A stretch of 64,000 nucleotides of DNA, from the NCBI RefSeq assembly GCF_003584135.1, contig NZ_QXFI01000033.1, forward strand, positions 310,001-374,000, written 5' to 3'. This stretch comes from Flagellimonas pelagia (GTDB lineage Bacteria; Bacteroidota; Bacteroidia; Flavobacteriales; Flavobacteriaceae). The position numbers and the translations under genes were made by a program. The notes under the pieces are model-generated. The model made no database searches. It had not been told where the DNA came from and saw nothing but the letters and a program-made list of their open reading frames with translations. Below are positions 9,794-21,300 of the stretch, piece by piece (position 1 is the first letter of the stretch; each line of letters begins with the position of its first letter).

Positions 9794-12700
9794 ATGACCT
9801 CAACATTGTTCGTCAAGGGAAAAACTCCTAAAATTTCCAATGGCCATAAGGCTTTATTGGTATTCTTTTTATGGGGAACCTTCCTCTCTTTTTCGCAGAC
9901 CACTCTTTGGAGTGAAAACTTCACCTATGGCAACAACACCCAGAGCGGTACTGCCACGGGACCCTCTGCATCCAGTTGGACCACTGATAGGGGAAATAGT
10001 TTATCTGTTCGAAACAATTCCCTACGCGGAAGAAATTTAGGCGGTATGGGAACTTGGCAGGTCAATTCCATTGATATCTCAGGATATTCCTTTATCAGTT
10101 TTTACATGGATACTTGGGCAAATACACCCAGCGAAATGGATAATGGTCAGGATTATTTTAGAGGAGAGTACCGCATTGATGGCGGGTCTTGGCAACAATT
10201 TGTAAATGCATCAGGATCTAACTCAGACCCCTTAAATTCCTCCTACACCGTTAACCTATCCACAGCCGGAAATACTTCACTTGAAATTAGGGTTCGGATG
10301 TACAACAATGATGGTGCGGAACAATATTTTATTGACAATGTCACCGTGGAAGGAGTTTCTGGCATCTGTAACGGGGAAATCGACTTTGAGTTTTATGACA
10401 GTGGCCCTTCTGGAAGTACAGTGGACAACATCCCAACCTCTGGCGCATTGGGTACGGGCACCTATACCAGTTTTGACGTTGACGCCCTCCAAAATCAAGA
10501 AGATCCAGGGGATACCGATTACTTCAGTATTCGATATGACGGGTACATCCAAATAGATGCTGCAGGATCATACACTTTTTACACTTCTTCGGACGATGGT
10601 TCCAAACTTTATATTGATGGCAGCGAAGTTGTCGACAACGATGGGGCCCACGGTACGCAAGAAAGATCGGGATCCATTTCGTTGACTGCCGGTCTTCACA
10701 GTATCCGGGTCCTCTTTTTTGAAAATGGCGGTGGCGAAACCTTAACAGTACAATACCAAGGGCCATCCATTTCCAAGCAAAATATTCCATTCTCCATATT
10801 GTACTCCAATTGTTCCCAGCCCGATTTGGACAATGATGGTGTACCGGACAGTACGGATGTAGATGACGACAACGATGGTATTTTGGACACGGACGAATGC
10901 GGGGGAGCAACGGGGAGTACTTATGTGCAGACCGCAACGAATGTTCAATATTTCAATAATGTTTCCAATGCCCAAGGAAACCCCGGCACCACATATGCTG
11001 CCAATTCGGTTTCAACCTACCAAGGCCAGTCCATTTTATTGTTACAGTTTGCCCAGGTGATACCAATGGGTACTACTGTCAGTGTTTTCTTAGCAGCGGA
11101 CCCTAATGCAAACAGTAATAGTGGTATTACAGATATGCAGATCCAATATACCAATGGCAACTATCTGGCTGATGCCACCGATGTTCCATCTGGATCTATA
11201 ACAGAAATTACATTTACGGTTTCAACCAGCAATTTTCAATCCTTTAGGGTGATGGCCTACCAAACCGGAGCAAGGGTATACGGTGCCAGTTACAGTGGTT
11301 CTTTTGATTGCTCCACGGTGGATACGGACGGTGATGGAATTCCCAATTACCAAGATCTGGATAGTGATGGCGACGGTATCCCCGATAATGTGGAAGCCCA
11401 GACTTCAACCGGTTATACGGCACCTTCGGGAACCGATTCCGACAATGATGGATTGGACAACGCCTACGAAACTGGTGGCATAGCCTATATTGATACTGAT
11501 GGGGATGGCACCCCTGATTTTTTGGATACGGATAGCGACAACGATGGAACCAACGATACCACCGAAGCCGCATTGACCTTATCCGGAAGCGATTCCGATA
11601 ACGATGGATTGGACAACAATATTGATACTACCTCAGGTTATAGTGACCCAGGCGGTACCATTGACGACCCTACCACCACAAGTGGAGGAACCTTGATGCT
11701 ACCTGATTCGGATGGGGATTTAGGTTCTGGAGGGGATTTGGACTTCAGGGATGATACCGTCGATGCGGACCAGCCACCGTCCATTACCGCTACAGGAGAT
11801 CAGATTTTCTGTCCCGGTAGTACCATTCCAGTTGTGGAAAGTGTCAGCATTACAGACCCGGACAGCAGTACCTTGGATGCGGTATTCATACAGATCACCT
11901 CCAATTACGATAATACAGGGGACCTTTTAAGCTTAACAGGCACCCATCCCAATATTACCGCAAGTTGGGATGTTTCAGAAGGTAGATTGACCTTGACCGG
12001 ACCAACAACCTTGGCTGAATTTGAGGCAGCCATCAGTGCGGTTGTTTTTCAAACCACTGCAACAGTAACTTCTGGGGAAACTCGTAGTTTTTCCATTGTG
12101 ATGGATGAAGCCAACTATTTGGCGTCGACAGGACACTATTATGAGTATGTACCCTCATTGGGAATTACCTGGACATCGGCAAGGGATGCCGCTGCTTTAC
12201 GAACTTTTTATGGCCTTCAAGGATATTTGGCCACTATTTCCATTCAAGACGAATCCGATCTTTTGGGTTCACAGGCTCCCGGTGCCGGTTGGATCGGAGC
12301 CAGTGATGCCGCATTGGAAGGGGACTGGTATTGGGTAACAGGTCCCGAGGCCGGAACATTGTTCTGGAGAGGAAACGCAGGCGGAACAGCTTTTGCCTAT
12401 GAGTTTTGGAACGCAGGGGAACCCAATAACAGTGGTGATGAGGACTATGCGCACATTACCGCACCTGGGGTAGGCTTGCCCGGATCATGGAACGACCTTT
12501 CCAATACAGGTGCAGGCAGTGGCGATTATCAACCCAAAGGGTATTTGGTGGAATACGGTGGAATGCCAGGGGATCCACCATATCCAGATCTAGCAGCCAC
12601 TACAACCATTACTGTGGATACAACAGCTCCAACAGCAAGTGCTCCGGCTCCATTGACCGTGTATTGCTCCGGGGATATTCCAGCAGCGGATGTGACCGTA

Positions 12701-13207
12701 ATCACCGATGAAGCTGATAATTGCGATCCAAGTCCTACTGTTACTTTCATCAGTGATATGAGTGATGGAGGATCTAATCCAGAAATTATCACCAGAACCT
12801 ATAGAATTACCGATGCCTCTGGAAATACTTTTGATGTGGAACAGACCATCACAGTGGATCCTTTCACCATCGACACACAACCTTCAGACCAAAATATAAT
12901 TGTGGGCAACAATGGAAGTTTTTCCGTTTCCACTACTGGAATAGACACCTTCCAATGGGAAGTGAGCACCGACGGGGGCAGTAATTTTGTTCCGTTGGCG
13001 GACGGTACCGATTATAGTGGGACCTCAACGGCAAACCTCACTGTTAACAGTCCGGATTTGGATAAAAACGGATATATCTTCCGTGTTTTGGTTTCCAATT
13101 CCACGGCAAGTTGTACAGCATTGACCTCAAACCAAGCCACTTTGAACTTAAAGGTCGGAACGGTCATCACCAACAGAAAAATAACCTATCGGGTAAACAA
13201 GAATTAA
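9794..13207 (+). CDS. Large secreted multidomain surface protein: PA14, calcium-binding TSP3-like repeats, C-type lectin, Ig-like
   Basis: 1137 residues. A basic N-terminus and hydrophobic stretch ([16 protein letters not shown]) form a signal peptide. A jelly-roll-like region follows, then a PA14 domain (about 249-330; [33 protein letters not shown]). Next come thrombospondin-type-3-like Asp repeats ([20 protein letters not shown] at about 342-367 and more at about 510-620), a cadherin-like stretch, and a C-type lectin domain (about 790-920). The lectin part keeps EPN (about 875) and WND (about 898), the calcium/sugar motifs of mannose-type lectins. An Ig-like domain is near the C-terminus. 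PA14 and lectin modules point to binding of glycans outside the cell. The protein ends in a short basic tail rather than a recognisable type IX secretion domain. It is a single gene with its own terminator. Confidence 0.85.
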   Translation: MTSTLFVKGKTPKISNGHKALLVFFLWGTFLSFSQTTLWSENFTYGNNTQSGTATGPSASSWTTDRGNSLSVRNNSLRGRNLGGMGTWQVNSIDISGYSFISFYMDTWANTPSEMDNGQDYFRGEYRIDGGSWQQFVNASGSNSDPLNSSYTVNLSTAGNTSLEIRVRMYNNDGAEQYFIDNVTVEGVSGICNGEIDFEFYDSGPSGSTVDNIPTSGALGTGTYTSFDVDALQNQEDPGDTDYFSIRYDGYIQIDAAGSYTFYTSSDDGSKLYIDGSEVVDNDGAHGTQERSGSISLTAGLHSIRVLFFENGGGETLTVQYQGPSISKQNIPFSILYSNCSQPDLDNDGVPDSTDVDDDNDGILDTDECGGATGSTYVQTATNVQYFNNVSNAQGNPGTTYAANSVSTYQGQSILLLQFAQVIPMGTTVSVFLAADPNANSNSGITDMQIQYTNGNYLADATDVPSGSITEITFTVSTSNFQSFRVMAYQTGARVYGASYSGSFDCSTVDTDGDGIPNYQDLDSDGDGIPDNVEAQTSTGYTAPSGTDSDNDGLDNAYETGGIAYIDTDGDGTPDFLDTDSDNDGTNDTTEAALTLSGSDSDNDGLDNNIDTTSGYSDPGGTIDDPTTTSGGTLMLPDSDGDLGSGGDLDFRDDTVDADQPPSITATGDQIFCPGSTIPVVESVSITDPDSSTLDAVFIQITSNYDNTGDLLSLTGTHPNITASWDVSEGRLTLTGPTTLAEFEAAISAVVFQTTATVTSGETRSFSIVMDEANYLASTGHYYEYVPSLGITWTSARDAAALRTFYGLQGYLATISIQDESDLLGSQAPGAGWIGASDAALEGDWYWVTGPEAGTLFWRGNAGGTAFAYEFWNAGEPNNSGDEDYAHITAPGVGLPGSWNDLSNTGAGSGDYQPKGYLVEYGGMPGDPPYPDLAATTTITVDTTAPTASAPAPLTVYCSGDIPAADVTVITDEADNCDPSPTVTFISDMSDGGSNPEIITRTYRITDASGNTFDVEQTITVDPFTIDTQPSDQNIIVGNNGSFSVSTTGIDTFQWEVSTDGGSNFVPLADGTDYSGTSTANLTVNSPDLDKNGYIFRVLVSNSTASCTALTSNQATLNLKVGTVITNRKITYRVNKN

Positions 13208-13209
13208 CA

Positions 13210-13240
13210 AAAAAGGGAGCTGCTTTAGCTCCCTTTTTTA
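13210..13240. terminator. Bidirectional intrinsic terminator
   Basis: AAAAAGGGAGCT-GCTTT-AGCTCCCTTTTT stem with an A-run and a T-run. It lies between the convergent surface-protein gene and the acyl-CoA synthetase gene and can serve both. Confidence 0.9.
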
Positions 13241-13244
13241 TTCT

Positions 13245-15158
13245 TTATTTTTTCTCAAAAACACCCACCATCTGACCTTCAAACAGTGCTTGGATCTCCG
13301 AAAGTATTTCGGGATCATCAATGGTTGAGGGTACATTGTATTCCTTTCCATCGGCAATGGCCCTGATGATTTTTCTGAGTATTTTTCCTGAACGTGTCTT
13401 GGGCAAGCGTTCGGCCACCAATACTTTTTTAAGTGATGCCACGGGGCCTATTTCTTTCCGTACATCATTTACGACTTCGGACTGTAATTGAAAATGTTCA
13501 ATTTCCGAACCAGCTTTGAGTACTGCAAGTGCCAGAGGTATCTGACCTTTAAGGTCATCCTCTATCCCCACCACACAACATTCGGCCACATCGGGATGTT
13601 TGGCCACCACTTCTTCCATTTCCGCGGTAGACAAACGGTGTCCGGCCACATTGATGATATCATCTACCCGTCCTGTGATGAACACATATCCCTCCTCATC
13701 AATATATCCCCCATCACCCGAGAAATAATAGCCTTCAAATCGTTCCAAGTAGCCTTTCACGAATCGTTCCGTATCTCCCCAAAGGTTGGGCAAGGTTCCT
13801 GGGGGCAAGGGTAATTTTATGGCCACGTAGCCTTCCTCACCTTGGTCAGCTTGGGTACCATCTTCCCGAAGGATTTGGACATCATAGCCACAAACAGGTT
13901 TGGTTGCCGATCCCGGTTTTACCTCAAAATGACTTTCAAACCCCATCATGTTGGCCACAATGGGCCACCCTGTTTCGGTTTGCCACCAGTGATCGATCAC
14001 GGGGACGTTCAACTTTTCTCCTGCCCACTCCAAAGTGCTCACATCGCAACGTTCCCCGGCCAAGAAGAGATATCGCAAATTGCGCATTTCAAATTGCTTG
14101 ATAAATTCTCCATGGGGATCTTCCTTCTTGATGGCACGAATGGCCGTGGGGGCCGTGAACATGACATTGACCTCGTGATCACTGATCACCCTCCAAAAAG
14201 TGGAAGCGTCAGGAGTACGAACGGGTTTCCCTTCAAAAAGTACCGTGGTACAGCCATAGATCAAGGGAGCGTACACAATATAACTGTGTCCTACTACCCA
14301 TCCCACATCGCTGGCCGCCCAAAAGACCTCACGAGGGTTGACTCCGTAAACATGTTTCATACTGTAGTGCATGGCCACGGCATGCCCTCCATTGTCCCGA
14401 ATGATTCCCTTGGGCTTGCCCGTTGTTCCCGAAGTATACAAAATATACAAGGGGTCGGCGGCATCCACTTCGGTCCAACGAACAGGATCCGCAATTTTCA
14501 TCAAAGTGGCATAATCAATATCGTTTTCACCATCTGGACGTACAGCTCCGAGTTTTCGGTTGAATACGATTACATGTTCCGGGGAATGGGTTGCCATTTT
14601 GATGGCTTCATCCACCATGGGTTTATAGGGAATGATACGGTCTACCTCGATGCCTGAAGTCGCCGTGATGATGAGTTTCGGTTTGGCATCGTCTATTCTG
14701 ATGGCCAACTCATGCGGGGCAAATCCGCCAAAAACTACGGAGTGTACCGCACCAAGCCTTGCACAGGCCAACATGGATACCACGGCTTGGGGAATCATAG
14801 GCATGTAAATGATGACTGTGTCCCCTTTTTCCACTCCCAAGCGCTGCATCCCACCAGCCAATCGGCTTACCATATCCCTCAATTCCAAATAGGTATATTT
14901 CGCTATAGATTGCGTAACCGGGGAATCGTAAATCAGTGCAATGTCGTCTCCCCGACCGTTTTCGATATGGGCATCAAGGGCCAAATAAGAGGTGTTCAAC
15001 TTTCCCCCTTTGAACCATCGGTAAAACCCATTAGCATCCTTACTGATTGCCCGAGTTGGTTTTTGAAACCAACTGATCTGCGAAGCTTGATCCATCCAGA
15101 AATTTTCCGGATCTTTTATGGATCTTTTGAACTCCTGTTCATAAGTAATCTGCGCCAT
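13245..15158 (-). CDS. Acyl-CoA synthetase, propionyl-/acetyl-CoA synthetase family (PrpE/ACSS3-like)
   Basis: AMP-forming ligase that activates a short-chain carboxylic acid to its CoA thioester through an acyl-adenylate. The 637 residues show the P-loop-like YTSGTTGKPKGI, the DHWWQTETGWP acyl-pocket/A5 region, the YFSGDGGYIDEEGY and GRVDDIINVAGHRL motifs, and the C-terminal TRSGKILRKI with the catalytic, acetylatable lysine. The wording of several blocks (RDNGGHAVA, ASDVGWVVGHSYIVYAPL, LPPGTLPNLWGD) is closer to PrpE/ACSS3 than to classical Acs, so propionate is as likely a substrate as acetate. A GNAT gene lies 147 bp upstream on the same strand; lysine acetylation is a known control of this family, but a link between the two is speculative. 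Confidence 0.9.
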   Translation of the reverse strand: MAQITYEQEFKRSIKDPENFWMDQASQISWFQKPTRAISKDANGFYRWFKGGKLNTSYLALDAHIENGRGDDIALIYDSPVTQSIAKYTYLELRDMVSRLAGGMQRLGVEKGDTVIIYMPMIPQAVVSMLACARLGAVHSVVFGGFAPHELAIRIDDAKPKLIITATSGIEVDRIIPYKPMVDEAIKMATHSPEHVIVFNRKLGAVRPDGENDIDYATLMKIADPVRWTEVDAADPLYILYTSGTTGKPKGIIRDNGGHAVAMHYSMKHVYGVNPREVFWAASDVGWVVGHSYIVYAPLIYGCTTVLFEGKPVRTPDASTFWRVISDHEVNVMFTAPTAIRAIKKEDPHGEFIKQFEMRNLRYLFLAGERCDVSTLEWAGEKLNVPVIDHWWQTETGWPIVANMMGFESHFEVKPGSATKPVCGYDVQILREDGTQADQGEEGYVAIKLPLPPGTLPNLWGDTERFVKGYLERFEGYYFSGDGGYIDEEGYVFITGRVDDIINVAGHRLSTAEMEEVVAKHPDVAECCVVGIEDDLKGQIPLALAVLKAGSEIEHFQLQSEVVNDVRKEIGPVASLKKVLVAERLPKTRSGKILRKIIRAIADGKEYNVPSTIDDPEILSEIQALFEGQMVGVFEKK

Positions 15159-15305
15159 TGTTCATGTAGTTTGTTTAATCTGTTTGTGCATGTAACCACC
15201 ATAACAGAACTACCTGATTTCAAAGTAGTTCTAAAGATAAATACCTGCCTAATGTACAGATTAATCCCCTGTGGAACGGTTTTTATTTTGCTAAATTGAT
15301 ATAGG

Positions 15306-15779
15306 TCAACCACTCTTCTTCAACAACCGATACCTAACGAATGGTACACTTTGGATCTGCACTTCTCCTTCTTCTTGGAACCCCAATCTTAAAAGCCCTT
15401 TGACCTTAGTTCTGGTTTGGGGCAGCAAAATGGTGATGGAGTCGAGTCCCATTTCATTAAAAGCTTTCTTGATGATCTTGGTATAAATGGACTTACCCAA
15501 GCCCCAATGGTCAGGATGTAGCACCATGGCCAAATCAGCCTCCCCGTTTTCAGGTTGCAGTCCGCCCCAACCCACAAAAGCATCATCCACATAAAAAGCC
15601 CAGGGACCATAACCGAATTCAATCCACATTTGCTCCTTTGCAGTTACAAATTTTTCCAAATCCTCCTCTGTGAAATCCCCTTGGAACAACGGCATTTGTC
15701 TTCGTACCAATTCATGGTTCATCAATAAGAGCAGATCAGCAGTACCGACTTCGTGAAGTCGCTTGAATTCAATCTTCAT
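15306..15779 (-). CDS. GNAT family N-acetyltransferase
   Basis: 157-residue single-domain acetyltransferase. The acetyl-CoA-binding loop is recognisable as HWGLGKSIYTKIIKKA (Q/RxxGxG/A type), followed by the usual C-terminal strand with LLRLGFQEEGEV. The N-terminal half (MNHELVRRQMPLFQGDF) resembles RimJ/RimL-type enzymes. The substrate cannot be told from sequence. The gene is upstream of the acyl-CoA synthetase on the same strand and divergent from the cyclase gene. Confidence 0.75.
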   Translation of the reverse strand: MKIEFKRLHEVGTADLLLLMNHELVRRQMPLFQGDFTEEDLEKFVTAKEQMWIEFGYGPWAFYVDDAFVGWGGLQPENGEADLAMVLHPDHWGLGKSIYTKIIKKAFNEMGLDSITILLPQTRTKVKGLLRLGFQEEGEVQIQSVPFVRYRLLKKSG

Positions 15780-15849
15780 TTGAATGGATTAACTTTCCAT
15801 TGGTTCGGATTGGTCTTCATCCATTACAAAATCCTGCTACCTTTATACC

Positions 15850-16950
15850 ATGATCAACCTTGGGAAACCCAAAACCAAATACTACTTAAAACGAATACTG
15901 CCTTTCGGAATCATCTGGCTGGCTTTGAGTTGGTTTGTGCTCCTTATCGAGTCCATGGCCACCGACTATGAAAACAAACGCCCGGAAACGGATATTACAG
16001 TAGACTGGGCCATTTTTCTATTTGCCTCCTTTGCGGTTTTCATGGTAGGAATTGCCATGGGAACCGTAGAAGTACTTTGGTTGGGAAAGCAGTTTAAATC
16101 GAAAAGTTTTGGCCGTAAGATTCTTTATAAAATGGGGTTTTACCTATTGTTCATGCTGGTCATCAATTGCATTACTTTTCCACTGGCGGCCAGTATAGAG
16201 ATGGGCACCTCTATTTTGGACAATGGAGTTTGGGACAAATTTTCCCATTACATTGTGAGTTCTACCTTTTTGAGCACCATGGTATCCCTTTCCTTCAGCA
16301 TTTTTGTTTCCTTGTTGTATTCTGGAATCAGCGAGCATTTAGGGCACGATGTTTTACTCAATTTCTTTTCCGGAAAATACCACCGTCCTCAAGCCGAAAC
16401 CCGAATCTTTATGTTCCTCGACATGAAGTCTTCCACTTCTTTAGCAGAGCAATTGGGGCATCAAACCTATTTTCAATTTTTAAGGGATTATTATAACCAA
16501 CTCTCGGATGCCATTATTCAATTTAAGGGTGAAGTGTACCAATACGTTGGGGATGAAATCGTGATTTCTTGGAAAAAAGAGGAGGGTGTTTCGCATCAAA
16601 ATTGCATCCAATGTTTCTACGCCATGAAAGAGCGCCTAAGGAAAAAGTCGAGCTATTTTGAAAAAAAATACGGTGTAGTCCCTTCCTTTCGGGCAGGTAT
16701 GCATATGGGACAGGTGACCACGGGAGAGATCGGGGCACTTAAAAAAGAAATCTTTTTTACGGGTGATGTATTAAATGTAACGGCCCGAATCCAGAAACTG
16801 TGTAAGACTTATGGAAAAGAATTGCTTCTTTCAGGTCAACTGAAAGATGTACTGGATGAAAAGGGACCCATCAACTTTGAACCCATGGGCACTATGGAAC
16901 TGGAAGGCAGAAAGGAACCCGCGGCACTGTTTTATCCGGCTTATCCCTAA
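15850..16950 (+). CDS. Membrane-anchored class III adenylate/guanylate cyclase
   Basis: 366 residues: an N-terminal membrane region with four hydrophobic segments (about 16-35, 52-75, 95-115, 135-160) and a cytoplasmic catalytic domain (about 180-365). Catalytic landmarks are FLDMKSST (first metal Asp), YVGDEIVISW (second metal Asp) and TGDVLNVTARIQ, which supplies the transition-state Asn and Arg. The domain should therefore be active and make cAMP or cGMP; which one is unclear. The membrane part matches no sensor domain I recognise. A single catalytic domain implies that it works as a homodimer. No cyclic-nucleotide-binding protein is encoded in this window. ATG at 15850 is the first plausible start. 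Confidence 0.85.
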   Translation: MINLGKPKTKYYLKRILPFGIIWLALSWFVLLIESMATDYENKRPETDITVDWAIFLFASFAVFMVGIAMGTVEVLWLGKQFKSKSFGRKILYKMGFYLLFMLVINCITFPLAASIEMGTSILDNGVWDKFSHYIVSSTFLSTMVSLSFSIFVSLLYSGISEHLGHDVLLNFFSGKYHRPQAETRIFMFLDMKSSTSLAEQLGHQTYFQFLRDYYNQLSDAIIQFKGEVYQYVGDEIVISWKKEEGVSHQNCIQCFYAMKERLRKKSSYFEKKYGVVPSFRAGMHMGQVTTGEIGALKKEIFFTGDVLNVTARIQKLCKTYGKELLLSGQLKDVLDEKGPINFEPMGTMELEGRKEPAALFYPAYP

Positions 16951-17081
16951 AACATCTTCATAAGTTCTAGTTTTCAGCTTGCCATCTTCCCTTTCCTTGT
17001 TAATAAAATTGCAAATTTGAAGGTGGATTTTAACAAAGCCCGTGCTGTTTGGTATTTTCGCAGTCGCGATACAGTTCAAGT

Positions 17082-18029
17082 ATGATGGTCTGGATAATCT
17101 TCCTGTTGGGAATACTTTCCTTTTTAGCCCTCGATCTCGGTGTTTTCAATAAAAATGCCCACATTATCAGTGTTAAGGAAGCATCGATGTGGACCAGTAT
17201 TTGGGTTACCTTGTCCCTTCTGTTTTCCTTGGTGATCTATTGGCTTTATAGTACGGGCAAAATCGATAATCCGGATCAATTAAAACCCACGGGGGCCAGC
17301 ATGAAATACCTGACAGGTTATCTCATCGAGCTTTCCCTGAGCATTGACAACATTTTTGTAATTGCCGTAATTTTCGGTTCGTTCCGGATTCCACAGAAAT
17401 ATCAACATAGGGTCTTGTTTTGGGGCATTTTGGGAGCCATCATCTTTAGGGCCCTCATGATTTTCTTCGGGGTTGCCCTGATCAAAAAATTTAGCTTTAC
17501 CACCTATATTTTTGGGGCATTCCTGATTTTTACGGCCATACGCATGGTCGTTTCCAAGGAAAAGCCTTTCAATCCGAAAAAATCCTTTGTCTACAGAAAC
17601 TTGCGAAAGGTGATGCCGATTACCTCCCATATGCAAGGGCAAAAATTCTTTATCAAAATAAAGCATATTACGGCGGCCACTCCACTTTTTATTGCGTTGG
17701 TGGTCATTGAGTTCACGGATATTTTGTTTGCCCTGGACAGCGTTCCGGCCATTTTGGCCATTACTTCCGACCCATTTTTGGTCTTCAGTTCCAATATTTT
17801 TGCCATATTGGGTCTCAGGTCCATGTACTTTTTCTTGGCCAATATGCTGAACAGGTTCCATCACCTGAAATACAGTTTGGTGGCCATTCTAAGTTTTGTG
17901 GGGATCAAACTCATTTTGGCCCATTATTACACTTTCCCTGAATGGGTATCCCTTGGGTTTATTGGAATTTCCCTTTTAATTGGGATTTTGGTTTCCTTTT
18001 TGGATAAGAATCCTAAGAACGACCAGTAA
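17082..18029 (+). CDS. TerC/Alx family integral membrane protein
   Basis: 315 residues with about eight to nine hydrophobic segments and the conserved acidic motifs of the TerC family: FLALDLGVF near the N-terminus, ELSLSIDNIFVIAVI, and VVIEFTDILFALDSVPAI. Members such as Alx export manganese or other divalent metals; tellurite resistance was the first phenotype described. The reading frame opens at a TTG at 17049, but the ATG at 17082 (or 17085) is preferred because it begins directly with the first membrane helix. A hairpin between this gene and tRNA-Gln may end transcription. Confidence 0.88.
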   Translation: MMVWIIFLLGILSFLALDLGVFNKNAHIISVKEASMWTSIWVTLSLLFSLVIYWLYSTGKIDNPDQLKPTGASMKYLTGYLIELSLSIDNIFVIAVIFGSFRIPQKYQHRVLFWGILGAIIFRALMIFFGVALIKKFSFTTYIFGAFLIFTAIRMVVSKEKPFNPKKSFVYRNLRKVMPITSHMQGQKFFIKIKHITAATPLFIALVVIEFTDILFALDSVPAILAITSDPFLVFSSNIFAILGLRSMYFFLANMLNRFHHLKYSLVAILSFVGIKLILAHYYTFPEWVSLGFIGISLLIGILVSFLDKNPKNDQ

Positions 18030-18040
18030 TTCAAAACATT

Positions 18041-18075
18041 AAAAAACCTCCCGATCTTGCGAAGGGGAGGTTTTA
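18041..18075. terminator. Intrinsic terminator, mainly for tRNA-Gln
   Basis: AAAACCTCCC and GGGAGGTTTT arms (18043-18052 and 18065-18074) form a 10-bp stem. Read on the minus strand it is followed by TTTTTTAAT and lies just after the tRNA. On the plus strand the T-run is short, so its effect on the terC-like gene is weaker. Confidence 0.75.
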
Positions 18076-18077
18076 CG

Positions 18078-18149
18078 TTGGCCTACTAGGACTCGAACCT
18101 AGAATGACTGAACCAAAATCAGTAGTGTTGCCAATTACACCATAGGCCA
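18078..18149 (-). tRNA. tRNA-Gln (anticodon TTG)
   Basis: The minus strand folds as a cloverleaf. The acceptor stem TGGCCTA/TAGGCCA is 7 bp with discriminator A. The anticodon stem-loop ACTGA-TTTTGGT-TCAGT carries TTG, and the T-arm CTAGG-TTCGAGT-CCTAG contains the GTTCGA-type loop. It is 72 nt long and the 3' CCA is not encoded. A strong promoter lies about 40 bp upstream. Confidence 0.97.
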
Positions 18150-18190
18150 GTACCACATCAAAGCCAAAATTGTTTCAGCTTTTGAGCGTG

Positions 18191-18221
18191 CAAATTTAGA
18201 ACAAACTTTGGTATCAGCAAA
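18191..18221 (-). promoter_or_regulatory. Promoter of tRNA-Gln
   Basis: On the minus strand TTTG (18218-18221), a 19-bp spacer, and TAAATTTG (18191-18198): an exact match to the Bacteroidota consensus TTTG-N19-TAnnTTTG. It is about 40 bp upstream of the tRNA. Confidence 0.85.
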
Positions 18222-18342
18222 TATTTTGATAAGAATAGATGCTAATTTTCTCTCCTATCCATGTTAAAGGTTTTCGAAAAATGACCGCCCTTCTCTGCTA
18301 TATTTACTAAATTCGCCCCAACTCGGTTAACAACCAACTCTT

Positions 18343-21300
18343 ATGTTTGCAAAAGACTTCAAAAAATGGGATACCATCGTCGGGTGGATTTCCTTCGCAA
18401 TCGCCTTTGCTGTTTATGCCCTGACCGTTGAACCCACAGGAAGTTTTTGGGATGCCGGGGAATATATTTCCACCGCCGCCAAGCTACAGGTTGGTCACCC
18501 ACCGGGCGCTCCGCTCCTTCAGATGATTGGTGCCTTTTTTTCCATTTTTGCCTTTGGGGACGAAACCAAGATTGCTCTCATGGTCAATGCGGTTTCCATC
18601 GTATCCAGTGCTTTTGCCGTACTGTTTACTTTTTGGTCCATTACCAATTTGACACAAAAACTCATCAATTCCGATAAGCCATTGTCCAACAACAAGGCCA
18701 TAGCCGTTTTGGGAAGTGGGCTTGTGGGTGCATTGGCCTTCACCTTTTCAGACAGTTTTTGGTTTAACGCCGTGGAAACCGAGGTATATGCCATGGCCAG
18801 TTTGATTATGGCTCTTTTGCTCTGGCTGGGATTGAAATGGGTAGATAATCTGGACGACCCAAGAGGCCACCGTTGGTTGTTGCTTATCTGCTTTTTGGTG
18901 GGACTTACCTTCGGGATCCAGTTTATGGGCTTTTTGGCCATCCCTACCGTTGGCCTGCTTTATTATTTTAAAAGATACAGGACCACCACCGTCAAGAATT
19001 TTCTTTTGGCGAATTTGATCGTAGTGGTCATCTTGATATTGGTCTACAAATTTTCGCTCACCTATGTATTGAAATTGTTCGGTTGGAGCGAGGTTTTCTT
19101 CATCAACGAAATTGGCCTTCCCTTCAATTCAGGGACCATTATCATGGGATTGCTTTTTGTGGCCGCCTTCTATTTTGGGTTGCGCTATACCCGAAAACAC
19201 AAGTTTTACTCGGGCAACCTCATCATCATGTGTTTAATGTTCCTCATCCTTGGGTTTTCTTCATGGATGATGCTTCCGATCAGGGCCAACGCCAAGACCG
19301 TGGTGAACGAGAACAACCCCGCGGATGCAAGGGCCCTTTTGGCCTACTACAACAGGGAGCAATATCCTGGGGTGGACAGTCCCATTTACGGTGCTTATTA
19401 TTCCGATGCCTTTGCCCCATCCGGTGAAGACAGGGATGACAGCCCCAAATATGAAAAAGACCTGAAGTTGGGCAAATATGTAATCGTCAATCATTACAAA
19501 GGCGCAGTGCCAGGCCCTAACCCAAAGCATGTGGGCCTTTTACCCCGAATGTGGAGCGACCAACATGCCGAGAACTACATGAAATACTTTGGGGTACTCA
19601 ATTTCAGGATCAAATCCGAATACATTTCCAACAATGATCTTAGGGATGCGGTGAACCAGTTTAAGGCCGCCTACACCAAAGGTGAACTGGACTCCGAACA
19701 ATACATCCGCTTTTTACGGGAATTCGGGGAATATATTGAAGTGGAGCCCCCAACGTTATGGCAGAACATCCAATATATGTTCGATTTTCAGTTTGGGTAT
19801 ATGTACATGCGCTACTTCATGTGGAACTTCGTAGGGAAGCAGAACGACATCCAAGGCAAGTACGATGAAAATGGTAACTGGCTCAGTGGTGTCGGTTTTA
19901 TTGATAGCCTGCGATTGGGTAGTCAAAAGAATCTTCCCAGCGATTGGAAGAACAATAAAGGACGTAACACCTACTTCTTCCTGCCTCTGATTTTAGGCAT
20001 CTTGGGCATCGTTTTTCAAATTTCGAAGAACCCCAAACAATTTTGGGCCCTCTTTGTGTTCTTTATGTTCACGGGATTGGCCATTCAATTCTACACCAAC
20101 CCATATATCTTCCAGCCCCGTGAAAGGGATTATTCATTGGTAGGATCTTTCTATGTATTCTGCATATGGATAGGTCTTGGGGTATACGGATTGTATGAAG
20201 AGTTCAAAAAACTGATTCCTGCCAAGATTGCGGCACCGGCCATTACCACTATATGTTTGTTGGCGGTTCCTTTTTTGATGGCGTTCCAAAACTGGGACGA
20301 TCATGACCGTTCCGGCAAGTATACAGCTCCCTCCACCGCAAAGGCCTATCTGGATTCCTGTCAGGAAGATGCCGGGGCCATCTTGTTCACCATTGGCGAC
20401 AACGATACCTTCCCACTTTGGTATGCCCAAGAGATCGAGAACTACAGAACCGATGTCCGCATCGTAAATACTAGTCTATTCGCCACGGATTGGTATATAG
20501 ACCAAATGAAACGTAAGGCGTATGAAAGTGACCCGATTCCTTCGCAGTTAACACACGATAAGTATCGATACGGAACCCGGGATGCCGTCTATTCTACCAA
20601 AGCGGATGATGTTTTCAGAAAACCGATTTCGGAAAGCAGATGGTCCATCAACGATTTTGTGGGCTGGATCGGAAGCGATAATCCCGAGACCAAATTCGGG
20701 TTTGTATTGGAGAAACGTGGCATGGACCTAGAGCAATATCCCGAAAGTACCTTGGATATTGTATACTACCCCACCAACAAGATCCGCATTCCGGTGAACA
20801 AACAGAACGTCATCGAAAGTGGACTTGTAAAAGAAAAAGATTCTGCATTGATTGTGGACTATATCGACATTGACCTTCCACAAAGTGCCTTACCAAAGAA
20901 CAGGATATTGATGCTGGATGTCATCGCCAATAACGACTGGAAGCGACCTATTTATTTTTCCGGTGGAAGTTTTGATAGCTCGGAATACATTTGGATGAAG
21001 GACTATCTACAATTGGATGGCCTCGTATACAAACTGGTGCCCATCAAGACCCCGAACAAGAATTCGTTTGAAATGGGCCGTATCGATTCCGACCTCATGT
21101 ATGACATTGTGAAAAATTGGGATTGGGGCAATTCCGGAAGTGATAACATCTACCATGATCCACAGACCCGTTCCCAAGGGCTTTCATTCCGAAGCAATTT
21201 GGCCAGGTTGATGGAAACCTTGATCGAAGAGAACAAAATAGACAAGGCCAAGGACGTCATCGACATTGCCATGACCAACATGCCCGTAGAGCACTATTAT

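Noticed and set aside
13842..14657. 271-codon open frame on the plus strand
   Set aside because: Antisense to the acyl-CoA synthetase gene, which is fully supported by motifs.
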